Origin: Amaranthus tricolor
Taxonomy: Eukaryota > Streptophyta > Magnoliopsida > Caryophyllales > Amaranthaceae
Direction of reading: 5' to 3'
Length of the DNA stretch: 64,000 bases
Assembly: GCF_026212465.1 (NCBI RefSeq)
Contig: NC_080047.1
Coordinates: forward strand, 42,628,059 to 42,692,058
The notes under the pieces: generated by a model
Told to the model about the DNA's origin: nothing
Databases searched by the model: none
What the model saw: only the letters and a program-made list of their open reading frames with translations
Position numbers and translations under genes: made by a program
Part shown: in pieces, positions 39,901 to 51,183 of the stretch
Position numbering within the stretch: the first letter of the stretch is position 1
Layout of the letters: the number at the start of each line of letters is the position of its first letter

Positions 39901-42900
39901 TCAATCAGCACAATCATCTTCATATTAAGCTTGGAGTTCACTCTAACACTCCACTCCAAGTTTGAGGGGGAGTATTGAGGAATATTCCCTCTTCATGCTC
40001 TTTTATTTTGTGTATTTTTTGGTGCCTTGCTCTCGAAGCCTATGGTCCCTTTCTTATTGTCTTCTGGTCTTGACACCCTTTTTAGGATCCTTTCCATGTA
40101 TATTTTTGTTACGCTTTATGATTTTGTCTTCTAGTAAAATGGGCATGTTTCCTCTTGGTATTGGTCAAGGTTTGGTGCTTTTCCTTGTATATATTACACA
40201 GTTTCCTCCTCTTGCTTGATAGAATGAATGAAACATTGAAAGAATCATTCTCTACCATTTCCTCAGCATTTGCATGAATCATCGGTACTCCTTAGATGTG
40301 TTCATTCCAATCATGGAATGGTTTCAGGTCAGGTGTTTCGAATTGGGCAAAAAATAAGTCTTGTGTCCACGTTGGTTTTTACATTATTGTAAATCTATTT
40401 TTAAAGCGAGTAAAATAGAATTTGGTTATGTAAGTTCAGGTATATGTCAACTCGGATCCTTACGACCGAGAAAATGGTTATAAGTGGCTTTTTATGACAT
40501 TCAGGAAAAATTATAATTGCCTTTGGCATTCCAAGCAGAAAACACCCATGTTGTTGAGTATGGTGACTCCAACTAGTAGCACCATTGAGTGGTGAAGCAC
40601 ATGAATCAAGAGAAGAGTCATGAAAGAGCTGCAGTGTGAGTCCGCAAGGCGGAGGGGATGCTATCCAGGTCCGCAGGGCGCGGAGTGCGTTCTGTCTTCA
40701 TTTCGCGGCTCGCGTAGTTGTACACGGCTCGCGAAATGGCGGTTTATTTTCACGGGAGGTGTCTTTTGGGCAGGTTACTTTGTGTTTATTATGTAATAAC
40801 TTCCTTTTATTGGGAATTAGTATATAAACTCTCATTTTAGGGTCAATACATTATGATTTACAAATTGAGAGAGATCACAAAAGAGCCATTATAATTTGGG
40901 AGTGTGATTGTAATTCATCTTGTAAATTCTTTACGATCATAGTGAAATTATTCATTCTCGGTGCCGGTGGACGTAGCTATCACATTGATAGTAAACCACG
41001 TTAAATCTCTTGTGTCATTTTCTTATTGTTTGCATTAAATTTCTTATTGTTTCATTATTGTTCATCAACCTTGCTTCCGCTGTCGCACAACAATTGACAT
41101 CAAGAGCTCAGGTTTAAGTCCTTAGAGAGTTTTTGAGTGAAACAATGGCTGGAGATTCTACAATAAGAATCAAGAAATTTACCGGGAAAATAGCTTCGTG
41201 CTATGGCAAAAGATGAAGGCTCTGTTGAAACAGCAGCAAATCTGGCGTCCGGTGGCTCCAAAGACTACTACTGCGGGGTCAGAAGACGGATTAACTGACG
41301 GGCAATTAGCAGTAATGGAGGAAAAGGTTCATTCTACCATTTTTCTATGTTTGGATGATCATATCATCACGGAGTTCGCTGATCAGGCTACAGTTACGGA
41401 ATTATGGATGAAATTGGAGTCATTGTATATGACTAAGTCACTGACCAACAAATTATCGCTGAAGCAGCGGTTGTTCAGCCTCCGAATGCAGTCAGGTACT
41501 CCCTTACGGGAACATCTTGAAAAACTTAACTCTAGTTTACTGGATTTGCGTAACTTAGATGTCAAAATAGATGATGAGGATGCTGCGTTGATTTTACTTG
41601 TGTCTCTTCCGTCTAGCTATGAGGATTTTGTTGAGTCTTTTGTTGTTGATAAAGACTCTCTGACCCTAGAAGAAATGAAGGCAGCACTTCATACTAGCGA
41701 ACTTCGTCAGAAAGCTATAGGTGACAACGGGGAGTGGCAGTGGGTTGTTTGTTAAGTCCGAGAAATCTAAAAGGAAGAAGGGGGTTAACAAGGGCAACTA
41801 TACTGGGTCGGGTGCTGGAAACGGCAATGAGGGATCTGGTAGGACTGCGGGGAAGACCTGTTATTACTGTAAGGAACCGGGTCATTTTAGGGCTAATTGT
41901 CCGATGAGGAAGGGCAAGTCCCAAGCTGCTGTAGTTGAAGAAAAACCGAAGGAGAACTATAATTCAGAGGAAGACTTGGCATTAGTGAGTTCTGCTAACT
42001 CTAAGGATCTTTCTAATGATTGGGTTCTAGATTCGGGGTGTTCGTTCCATATGAGTCCGTGTCGAGACTGGTTTGACACATATGAGTCTAGCAATGGGGG
42101 TAAAGTTATTGTAGGTAACAATGCACCTTGTAAGATTACCGGTATTGGGTCCATGAGATTGAGGACTAGTGATGGGCGAAAGTTGACATTGACTAGGGTG
42201 CGGCATGTCCCTGCTTTGGAGAAGAATCTGATTTCATTAGGTACCTTGGATGATTTGGGGTACAACGGAGTGTTTTCGGATGGGGAGCTGCCCATTTATC
42301 GAGGTTCGGAGCTGGTACATAAGAGTATCAAGAGGAACACCCTTTATGTCTTTGAGGGTGTCACACTGTCTAATTCTGCGATTTGCGCATCGATGTCTCA
42401 CCAGAAGATGACCAAGATTTGGCACATGAGGCTTGATCATATGCGAGAGAAGGGGATGCAACAATTGTCTAAGAAGGGTCTACAATCCGAGATCAAGGTT
42501 GCCAACCTTGAATTTTGTGAGCATTGTGTCTTTAGGAAGAAACACATGTCAAAGTTCAGCAAGGGTGCTCACATTACTGATGATTGCTCGATTATATCCA
42601 TTCAGATTGCTGAGGTTCATCTAGGGTTGAAGGTATGGGAGGTTTTCACTACTTTGTGTCATTTGTAGATGACAAGTCCCGATACACATTGCTTGGGTTG
42701 CTTAAGTCAAAGGATGAGGCCTTCAAAGCTTTTAAGCAATGGAAAGCTTTGGTGGAGAATAGACAGGGTAGAAAGATTAAGAACCTACAAACAGACAATG
42801 GGCTAGAGTTTTACAAAGAGGAGTTTAATCAGTTCTGTGCAGATGAGGGTATTGGTCGGGATCATACCGTCAGGATGACACCACAGCAGAACGGTGTTGC

Positions 42901-45900
42901 AGAGCGGGTTAATCAGACACTGCTTAAGAGGTTCGATGCATGCTCTCTAATGCAGGGCTTGGGAGGAGGTATTGGAGTAAAGCTGTGATGACAGCTTGTT
43001 ATATCATCAATAGAGGTCCTTATTCGGGAATTGAATTCAAAATCCCATTTGAGATCTAGAGTGGTAGGTTGCCTAGTTTCTCTAATTTGAAGATTTTTGG
43101 CTGTGTTGCTTATTATCATGTTAGTGAGGGTAAGCTGGATCCACGAGCCAAGACGAAGTGTTTTGTTGGGTACGATGATGGTGTGAAGGGGTTTAGGATC
43201 TATTCACCTTCGAAGGGTCGGGTCATTCTTAGTAGGAATATCACTTTTGATAAGAGCAACATGTATTCCTAGAAGAGCTCGAAGTCTTCTAATATGGGGA
43301 AGGAAGAGGAGAACATACTACAGACAGATAGGGTGCTTGAGGTACATCAGTCATCCATTGCTAATTTACCTCGAGTACAGTTTATCGATGATGATGCTGA
43401 GGTTCTAGTGCCGAGTACTCCTGAACCTAAGGTTGTTCCATCTTCTCCTAACTCTAAGAGGAGGTGGAGCAGTCTAATCAGGGGTCATCTAGTCAATCTG
43501 ACACCATTCTTGAGAGACCTAGACGAGTTATCAAGAAGCCTGTTAGGTTGATTGAAGAGATGGAAGGAAGAAATTGCTTTGTTGAGAATTTAGCAGGTTA
43601 TGCATTGAGTGTAGCTGATGATGTAGAGTCATATGAACCTGCCACGTATAAACAAGCAATTAGTAGTAGTGAGTCGGCGCAATGGCGTGCTACAATGGGT
43701 GAAGAGATGTAGTCTCTTTATAAGAACAGAGTGTGGGAACTTGTGAAGGTACCAGAGGGGAGGAAGCTTGTAGGGTGCAAGTGGATTTTTAAGAAGAAAG
43801 AAGGGTCATCTGAATCTGAGAAAGTACGATTTAAGGCTAGGCTAGTTGCAAAGGGGTTCAGTCAGGTAGAAGGGGTTGACTTTGTGGAGATATTCTCACC
43901 GGTGGTTCGACATACTTCTATTCGTGTGCTATTGTCAATTGTAGCACATTATGACCTTGAGCTGGAGCAGCTGGATGTTAAGACGACTTTCCTCCATGGT
44001 GATTTGGAGGAGGAGATTTTGATGAAGCAGCCCGAGGGATACGAAATTCCAGGGAAAGAGCACTATGCATGCAGATTGCTAAAGTCATTGTATGGACTTA
44101 AGCAATCCCCTCGGCAGTGGTACAAGAGGTTTGATTCTTTTATGGTTTCGCATTGCTTTGATAGGAACTCGTATGATTGCTGTGTGTATCATAGTAAGTA
44201 AGATAACAGTTCCATGATTTTTCTGTTGTTATATGTTGATGACATGCTTGTTGCCACAAAGAATAAATTCGATGTTGCTAGACTTAAAGAGTTGCTTAGC
44301 TCGGAATTTGACATGAAAGATTTGGGTCCAGCTAAAAAGATTTTAGGTATGGAGATCTATAGAGATCGAGCTAGGGGTAAGCTTTTCTTGACTCAGAAAA
44401 GTTACATCGAAAAGATTTTGTCTCGTTTTGGGATGGAGAAACCTAAGCCTATAAGTACACCAACATCTGTAAGCTGCAAATTATCTTTGTCTATGTCACC
44501 TCAAACTGAAGAGTTGGCGTATATGTCTAGGGTCCCTTATTCCAACGCAGTTGGTTGTTTGATGTATGCTATGGTCTGTACTAGGCCGGATATTGCGCAC
44601 GTTATTAGAGTTGTGAGTAGGTTCATGGCTCGACCTAGGAGAGAGCACTGGCAGGGGGATTTTTCGCTATTTGAGAGGGACAACTGATATTGGTCCTATG
44701 TATGGGAATGGTAAGGAGTGTTTGGTAACTGGGTATAGTGATTCTGATTATGCAGCTGATGTAGATACCAGGAGGTCGGTGACGGGGTATGTGTTTACTT
44801 TGGGTGATTCTGTAGTTACTTGGAAGTCTACATTGTAGTCTTCGGTTACGTTGTCAAAGGCCTTGTAGGAGAACTGGGTATTGCGCTACGGTGTATTGTA
44901 ATAATCTAACTGTCATTTGCTTAGCTAAAGACCAAGTACACCATGATCGGACAAGCATATTGATGTCAGTTATCATTTCTTGCGTACTGACAAGAGAATA
45001 AAAGTAAAGAAGTTCGGGACCGCTGACAACCCAGCTGATTTCTTTACTAAGTCTGTTCGATTTAGTAAGTTTAAACATTGCTTAGACTTGCTAAATATTG
45101 ATTGCTATGTGATGTAGTAGGCACTTAGGGGCCGTGTTGGGGAGCCCCTGTTGTAGGCATGTTGGCCTTAAGGTGGAGCTTGCCCGGGGCTTGTGATGCA
45201 GGTGGAGCATTATGAGTTGTTATACTTGGTGATGAGTATGTGATGGGTCTTGGTCGGAGAGTTGTCGGGATGAGTCTTGGTTGAAGACTTATCGGAATGT
45301 ACGGCTTATGCATGAGCTTTGCATCGGGTTTTGGCTTGAGATATGTTCACTATGTGTTGGTGAGATCGTTTGTTGTGGAGATTGTTGAGTATGGTGACTC
45401 CAACTAGTAGCACTATTGAGTGGTGAAGAAGATGAATCAAGAGACAAGTCATGGAAGAGCTGCAGTGTGAGTCCACAGGGCGGGCGCGGAGTGCGTTCTG
45501 TCTTCATTTCGCGGCTCGCGTAGTTGTACACGGCTTGCAAAATGGCGATTTCTTTTCACGGGAGGTGTCTTTCGGGCCGGTTACTTTGTGTTTATTATGT
45601 AATAACTTCCTTTTATTGGGCATTAGTATATAAACTCCCATTTTCGGATTAATACATTATGAGTCACAAATTGAGAGAGATCACAAGAGAGCCATTATAA
45701 TTTGTGAGTGTGATTGAAATTCATCTTGTAAATTCTTTGCGATTATAGTGAAATTATTTGATCTCGGTGACGGTGGACATAGCTATCACATTGACAATGA
45801 ACCACATTAATTCTCTAGTGTCATTTTCTTATTGTTTGCATTGAATTTCTTATTGTTTCATTATTGTTCATCGATGTTGCTTCTGCTGTCACACAACACA

Positions 45901-46566
45901 TGTAGTCATATACTATATGCACAATCAAGTAATGGGAAAAATGAAATGGTCCAAGAAATATGAAGATAGCATGTCCCTAAGGCTCGGATTGATAGTGGGT
46001 CATAAATGGTGGTAATTAGAATGAATTTAAACATCAATTTCATAAAAATGTGTCATCTTTAAACATGTGTGAAACCATGCATGAAGAAATTAGGTTAAAT
46101 TTTATATCAGTTTTATCATTTAAAACCCATAAACAAACGGACTGTAAATATGTAGAGCTGGAAGAGCATGGAAAATGATATTCAGTGGAAGAACAGAAAC
46201 AACAAAAAATTATGCAACTCTAAAAAGAAATCAGTGGAGCCATACATAGAAATAAACTTTTTAAAATTCAAAAAATGAAATTGAAGATATTTTTAGAATG
46301 GAAGTATTACTCCTAAAAAGAATAGTGAAAACATACCTTTGGAGGACGTGGTCAGGTACATGACCTTCACACAATTGACGAAGTGTTGCTGAAGTCCGGA
46401 GTTGAGCAACAAAAGATCCAATGGCGGTGAAAGCATTAACAAATTTAGAATGATTTGTTGGAAAGAATTGATTGGATCTAAGCTTAAGGCTACCATTTTG
46501 AAAGGAAAGACTTGGTGAAAAAGAAAATTGTAAAAGTAGATGAGATGAAGAGAAAAAAGCAGCCAT
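27902..46566 (-). CDS. RH58: DEAD-box ATP-dependent RNA helicase 58, chloroplast type
   Basis: Ten exons on the minus strand join in phase to 464 codons including stop: 46566-46337, 35128-35035, 34326-34213, 34072-33947, 33735-33631, 33025-32867, 32744-32676, 31126-31037, 28710-28570, 28165-27902. All introns are GT-AG. Motifs in order: Q-motif region EEIGFHTPAEVQQQ (exon 2), I TGSGKT (residues 109-114), Ia PTRELGMQ (~139), II DEVD (222-225, split between exons 5 and 6), III SAS (256-258), V STDLAARGVD (388-397), VI HRAGRTGR (418-425). The length and the VIDEVDFMF and CEEL C-terminal signatures fit the Arabidopsis RH58 family (about 470 residues). The serine- and phenylalanine-rich N-terminus (MAAFFSSSHLLLQFS) fits a plastid transit peptide. 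Role: ATP-dependent RNA remodelling, presumably in plastids. The first exon ATG is chosen over an upstream in-frame M (46650) because it starts the transit-like sequence. All exons look intact. Intron 1 is 11.2 kb because of two Copia insertions. Confidence 0.92.
29001..30469 (+). mobile_element. Solo-LTR-like insertion in RH58 intron 8 (candidate)
   Basis: It is flanked by AACTC at 28996-29000 and 30470-30474. It starts TGTCTTGGCGC and contains a TATA box (CTCTATATATAG, 29841-29852) and a polyadenylation-like AATAAA (29888), as an LTR with U3, R and U5 would. The right end GCGC(A) is not a canonical CA unless the duplication is read one base over, so the boundaries are tentative. No partner LTR or internal region is seen. 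It lies antisense to RH58. Confidence 0.45.
29093..29734 (+). other. 213-codon ORF with an internal duplication inside the LTR-like insertion
   Basis: An unrecognised, low-complexity, hydrophilic ORF. Two segments repeat: residues ~75-120 (DQATLAGLPRHD...NDVEGIFGIST..GPSYHGPR) and ~145-190 (DQAILASSPRRD...DDVEGRAGISA..GPSYHDPR). It lies upstream of the TATA box, so in the position of U3. It could be a captured fragment or a chance ORF preserved by repeat structure. I assign no function. Confidence 0.35.
31233..31450 (+). mobile_element. tRNA-derived SINE in RH58 intron 7
   Basis: The start carries an A-box-like GTGGTCTAGTGGTTAGG (31239-31255) and, about 35 bases on, a B-box-like GGTTGAGGGATCAAG (31286-31300), the spacing of a tRNA promoter. 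The tail is T/A-rich without a clear poly-A. No full tRNA fold was attempted. Flanking duplications were not found. Confidence 0.6.
35459..35756 (+). mobile_element. 5' LTR of Copia element 1
   Basis: 298 bp. Aligned to the 3' LTR through shared blocks such as CTTCATGCTCT, TTATTGTCTTCT, GATCCTTTCCATGTA and CTTGCTTGATAGAAT. Confidence 0.8.
36684..39960 (+). pseudogene. Copia element 1 gag-pol remnant
   Basis: Recognisable parts in order: protease region WIIDSRALDHM (36714, with R for the catalytic-site G of DSGA); GAG-pre-integrase with WHNDLGMLH near 37200; degraded integrase near 37400-37700; reverse transcriptase DIKNAFLHGEID (38745), KTLYGLKQAPRKW (38885) and the catalytic YVDDLILAS (39036); LGILRYFLGLEID (39127); RNase H traces to about 39960. 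Many stops and frameshifts. Not functional. Confidence 0.85.
39973..40284 (+). mobile_element. 3' LTR of Copia element 1
   Basis: 312 bp. Longer than the 5' LTR mainly through an extra GAAACATTGAAAGAATCATT stretch near 40230-40250. Confidence 0.8.
40552..41092 (+). mobile_element. 5' LTR of Copia element 2
   Basis: 541 bp, 25 bp longer than the 3' LTR because a GGTCCGCAGGGCG-type stretch is duplicated near 40640-40680. A TATA-like TATATAAAC lies at 40821. Confidence 0.92.
41145..45118 (+). pseudogene. Copia element 2 gag-pol remnant
   Basis: Parts in order: gag from ATG 41145, frameshifted within 20 codons, then 41198-41755; CCHC zinc knuckle CYYCKEPGHFRANC (41862); protease DSGCSFHM (42032); GAG-pre-integrase IWHMRLDHM; integrase (42635-42988) with QTDNGLEF and PQQNGVAERVNQT but the segment before FVSFVDDKSRY shortened; reverse transcriptase (43731-44201) with LDVKTTFLHGDLEEEI and SLYGLKQSPRQW; YVDDMLVAT (44229); MKDLGPAKKILGMEI; RNase H traces ending ADNPADFFTK near 45040. 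At least five frame breaks or stops. Not functional, though better preserved than element 1. Confidence 0.92.
45383..45898 (+). mobile_element. 3' LTR of Copia element 2
   Basis: 516 bp, followed directly by the CATGT duplication. The matching block TGTAATAACTTCCTTTTATT occurs in both LTRs. Confidence 0.93.
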
Positions 46567-46754
46567 TGTTAGAGCTTGAAGAAGGATAAGACTTAAGAGA
46601 GCCAGGCAAATCTTAGAAAGTTTACAAGAAGGATATACAAGGGAGGACACAAGGCCTCATAACAAAGCATATACAATCAAAGTTTACAAAAGATAAACAA
46701 GAGCTACAAAATCGAAAGATAACGGTATGACACGGGTTATGCTTCACCTTCATC
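46567..46754 (-). promoter_or_regulatory. 5' flank of RH58; possible LTR remnant
   Basis: On the minus strand a purine tract ATTGGGGGAGAG is followed by TGATGAAGG and the segment ends CTAACA directly before the RH58 ATG. This resembles a polypurine tract plus a short TG..CA LTR, but no partner or duplication was found. It should hold the 5' UTR and proximal promoter of RH58 either way. Confidence 0.3.
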
Positions 46755-47304
46755 ACTCTCCCCCAATGCAATGTAATGCAAAAGGAGCTCCAAAACCTGC
46801 TACGCTTGTTTATGATCTTCCTGCTGCTCGACATTAGACCAAAGGTCAATGTGTCATAGCAGGACAATCATAGAAAGTCATCAACAATCAAACATAAACA
46901 CAAACACGTACACGTCAGTAACTAGCATCAAATATAATAAGGCCAACTAGTAGATAACATTATGTTATACAACAACATAAGATAATTTCATAAGACACAA
47001 GCACATATAGTAACCATTTATCGTCCACTTGTACTTCTTAATCTCATTACATCATTTCCAACCCGAACCATGTGTTCTTGGGTAGAATGCAGGTCTTCAC
47101 ACTCCTCTTCTCAAAACATAAACTCTTGCAAAACACGCGTAGTATCAATTCAACCAAGGCATTAACAGACTACCTAACACATGACCTTATAGAGCTTGTC
47201 TATCTTAAAGTAAGTGTGATCATAGTTTATCTTTGGGACTGGTAACTCCCTTGAGGTAACTTAACTTAGGCGCACTTCTCACTAGCATAAACTACTCTAT
47301 CATT

Positions 47305-47399
47305 GAATAAATTTTCTATCAATGAGTAAACGTTTCATCAATGTGTAAGCTTTCTATGAATGAATAAACTTTCTATCAATAAGTAACATTCTATCATTT
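47305..47399. repeat. 19-bp minisatellite, five units
   Basis: Units start at 47305, 47324, 47343, 47362 and 47381. Consensus about GAATAAACTTTCTATCAAT, each unit with two to five changes. Confidence 0.85.
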
Positions 47400-48114
47400 C
47401 ACCACTTCATGGCATAGTGACATGACCATAAGCGTTATCGGCCACCCCGCACCCATGGCAAAGTATGAGCTCATACCCCCTCCAGCTGACCCTCTCGGGT
47501 CCTACCTTCGAGAAAAACTAACACATTGGGGTACCAATCCAGAAGAGGCCACCATATTGGGATTTGCAAGGCCCGGACGGTAACACCTCGGTCAAGGGGC
47601 GGTATCAGCCACCCAGCGCCCAATGACAAAAGTATGCTCATACCGAAAAAGAGATATGTTATGTAGATACAATCGAGATAAAAATAAAATGAATTGGAAT
47701 CAAAACTTTGAATTAGCAAGAAATCGAAACAAAAGTTGCTAATTGAGTCAGAACTTAAAACCAACCAGATCCGATGACAATACAAAAATATTTTAGAGAA
47801 AATACATTTTTAAAACAAATATTCTCCATTTTTTGGATACAAATTATATATCGCAAAAAATTCAACCTATTTATTGGGCGGAAGACAGAAAGAAACCATT
47901 TCATTTTTTTATTTCATTATTTATTTTGACTTCAAAATTGAATTATATTTGTTCTATATACTCTTGTCAATATAAATATTAAAAAAATGAAATTACAATT
48001 TAAGTAAAACGTAGAAAGAAAAAAATGCAAATGAAATTCAAAATATAACTTTATTTTTAATTTATTTTTAGAAGGAGAAATATATATAAATAGGAAATAG
48101 AATAATATATTTTA

Positions 48115-48120
<6 letters not shown>

Positions 48121-48157
<37 letters not shown>

Positions 48158-48169
48158 ATATATATATAT
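48121..48169. repeat. TA microsatellite
   Basis: A (TA)n run with an internal TATG variation. It is surrounded by very AT-rich sequence to about 48350. Confidence 0.9.
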
Positions 48170-50394
48170 TTTAAGATTTTAATTATTATTAACGTAATTA
48201 ATATTATTAAAGTAATTAATATATAAAATATATAGAGATTTTCGTTAAATATTAGTTAATAGAATAATTTTATTATTATTATTATTTTATAGTATTATTA
48301 ATATTAAAATTATAGAAATATGATATTGTATATATCGTATTTTAAAAGCGAAGTACAAACAAAAGGGATACGGTGATCCCGTCGGATCTCACATAGGGGA
48401 CTATTAAATTAACCGGCAGTTGAGTCACGCCAGCTAATCATAATATAATACTTTATCAAATGGGAATAACTCCCGCTTTCGACTATTAAAGAGTGCCCTG
48501 GGATAGTAGAACGCCGAAACTCATTGAGCAAATCACACAAAATATGAAATTTACATATAAAGGAGTCATTCTAACTCCAAGTAAGGCATAATCCAATTCT
48601 TAAATAAGTAAGGGGGTGGTTTCAGCCTTCTACTAACACTCTCATTCTCCAAACTATTCTAAGCGCAAGGATTTCATAGTCGATAACTCTTCATATAAAG
48701 TGTATTCACTATACCTCATAGTTTTGATACAATGCATATTATCACAATAAACAATAATGTCTTAAAGCAAATTATATATAAGGGTTAGTTACTGCGTGTA
48801 CGTACCTGTAAGCGTCACTGCACGACCAAAATGTCACAAAAATCACCCAATTAAAGTTCTACCTTCCTCTTATGAAATGGGCACCTATATAAATAGAAAT
48901 AATAAGTTCACTTATCTACTTTGTCATACCAACTAAATGCCAAACCACTTTCATCCATTCAAGATAAGTCTCTCATTACTCTAGCACGCAGACATCTCAT
49001 TCAACATAATCATAATCATCAACTTAACAAAGACGCAAGTCTTTCCATGACTTTAAGAATAGAAGTATTATGTGAATCGTTCCTTTACATCAACTAAATG
49101 GGAGTTATATGATTCACGTTACTTTAAAAACATAAAAATTCACACTTAAATCTTACAATGTTAATATGACACTAGTATGACGATAATGACAAATCTTAAG
49201 TTATCGAATCGCGAAATCATTCGCTACATTCCCCATGGTTAGAAAAACTACCATCAAAGAATCACAACAAGTAACTTTAGCAACCATCAACAATAAGTTG
49301 ACACAATACGCATGATCTTATTTATAACTTTAATAACAACCTAACAAGAGTAGTTGTAATTAACAACAATCAAACAACAACCATTAACAACTATTACTCT
49401 TAATTAACAACCAAAATTACTCCCATAGTCAACTACAATCATAACCATACCAACTATCACTGTAATAAAAATAATCAACCAAACTAAGCCTTAAAACAAC
49501 TTGTAAGGTTATCCAATCAATCATCACACCACCAAAATATAGCATAAGAACACACACCATTAATAATTTCAACTCTAAATCAAACCCTAATCCATTCATG
49601 TTCAAAGACAACACCTTTAACTACATTCATAATAAGATTCATTAGAAAAAAAATAATATACAAGCAACACAAAGCTCATAAACTTTATAAAATTTCAATT
49701 AGAAACTAGAAAAATTAATTAGGGTGGAAGAAAATAGCTTACAATGGTGAAACTACTAAAGGGGGTGAAAGACAAGGGGTTGATATGGTAGCCGTGACCC
49801 AAGGACCGTGTGGAATGGTGGAGGAAGCACCGAGTGCGGCTGCTACTGCTGGCGGCACAAAGCAGCCAGGCTGCTGATGGGAGGAGAACACGCAGCCAGC
49901 TGTTGTGAGGAGGCAACGCAGGCTGCTGCTACTTGTGGCTGCTCGTCGGGTGGCTTGTACTGCTCATAGGTGACTGGTGCTGCTCGTGGAGGCGCCAAAA
50001 CAGTGGGCTACTTTTGTGGAGGCGCAAAAACAGTGAGGGAGAATGGAAAAAAGGGAAAACGTGATATTTGTGAAGTGAAGGCAATGAGTGGTCTCAACTT
50101 AAAAACCCTAATTTCTCTTTTCCTAGGGTGAATTTTCTAGTTTGGCCAAAATAAAATAAAATAAAAACCCCATTTTATTGTGCTCAATAATTTTTAATGC
50201 AAGTATAACTTTAATTTGAACCTCTTTATTTTAGTAATAGCAAATCGATTTTTAATATAAATTTGTTAGCCTTTTTAAATTTATATATATAAGTAATCAA
50301 TTTAACTGATTTTAAATAATTTAATATAATTATAAAATTTTCAAAAATTATTATGATAGTAAATAATAATGTCATAAAATGACATGGTGTTACA

Positions 50395-50760
50395 CTTATC
50401 CCTCTCCTCATCATATTCATCTTCCTCTTCTTCAACACCGAGATCACATTCATTTTGACTAATGCTCAAACCTCCTACAAGTGTTGAAGCCCTAACATGA
50501 GGTAAATAACGATCAAACTGCATACCCCAACTGCTAGGTTCATATTTTCCCATTTGAGAAATTCCGTACCCTGCAGAATAGTGAGAATTTTGAGGGTTTT
50601 GGGACATTTGAAGCCATTGCATAGAATAATTTGGTCGATATATCTGTTGAGTCATGGGAATTTGAGTGTTTGGGATGTTTTGTGGATATGGTTGGGGTGA
50701 AATTGTGTTATAAATAAATTGTGGCTTTGGTAACCAATTATGTGGATTAATTTGAGGGAT
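50395..50760 (-). pseudogene. Truncated N-terminal ORF, PIF/Harbinger-associated type (candidate)
   Basis: On the minus strand the ORF reads asparagine-, glutamine- and proline-rich (MTQQIYRPNYSMQWL, SQNPQNSHYS), then an acidic tail (GVEEEEDEYDEE) cut by the LTR terminus at 50394. This composition resembles the N-terminus of the Myb/GST-T3-like proteins encoded by plant PIF/Harbinger transposons. The DNA-binding part is not present, so the assignment is weak. Confidence 0.35.
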
Positions 50761-51183
50761 TTATAGTGGATTTGTGATGTTTTGAGCTTGTTTTTTCTTA
50801 TTTTTTCTCCTTAATTGAGGATTATTACAATAATTTTGATTTTTAGAATCCTTATTTATATTTTGAGAAATTTATGGAACTTTTTAGATTTTTAATGAAT
50901 TATTTTTGAATAAATTGAAAATAGCTTAAATAATGATGGATTTTTTTTGTGATAAAATGTATCAAAATTGGTCCCTATTTATAGAGAAAAAAAATTCTGG
51001 AATTTTGGTGAATTTTTTTAATATAAATTATCAATTTTTTGTATGCTCCATATTAAATTAGTAGTAAAAAGTAGAAGGGTCACTATCACAACACTGCCGT
51101 TGCGACACGTGTCTTAGCAGTGGCAGATAGATTTCTGTTTTTTTACTGTTCCTGTTGCAAACGCCATCATTTAGCTTGTTTTT

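Larger units (their letters stand above)
35459..40284 (+). mobile_element. Copia element 1 in RH58 intron 1 (about 4.8 kb, degenerate)
   Basis: Long terminal repeats at 35459-35756 and 39973-40284 align with scattered differences. A primer-binding site complementary to initiator Met-tRNA (TGGTATCGAAGCC) follows the 5' LTR at 35757, and a polypurine tract (GAGGGGGAGTA) precedes the 3' LTR at 39964. Direct GTACT flanks (35454-35458, 40285-40289) support the insertion. The LTR ends read TA..TA and TA..CG instead of TG..CA, so they have mutated or my boundary is off by one or two bases. Confidence 0.85.
40552..45898 (+). mobile_element. Copia element 2 in RH58 intron 1 (5347 bp, complete structure)
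   Basis: LTRs at 40552-41092 and 45383-45898 both run TGTTGAGTATGG...ACAACA. Perfect 5-bp target duplication CATGT at 40547-40551 and 45899-45903. A mutated Met-tRNA primer site (TGACATCAAGAGC, 41095) follows the 5' LTR. It lies only 267 bp downstream of element 1, in the same direction, antisense to RH58. Its LTR family is the one that supplied the solo LTRs in the 1-20 kb array. Confidence 0.95.
46755..50394 (-). other. AT-rich intergenic block ending in an LTR-type terminus
   Basis: No gene is recognised. The right edge, read on the minus strand, is TGTAACACCATG at 50394, resembling the start of Ty3/gypsy-type LTRs (compare TGTAACACCCCG at 55671). It cuts an ORF described at 50395. A left edge with TG..CA and a matching CTTAT flank was not found, so the element may be truncated. 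Internal sequence includes a GGGCGGTATCAGCCACC region (47590) and a GGATCTCACATAGGGGACT region (48380). Confidence 0.35.
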
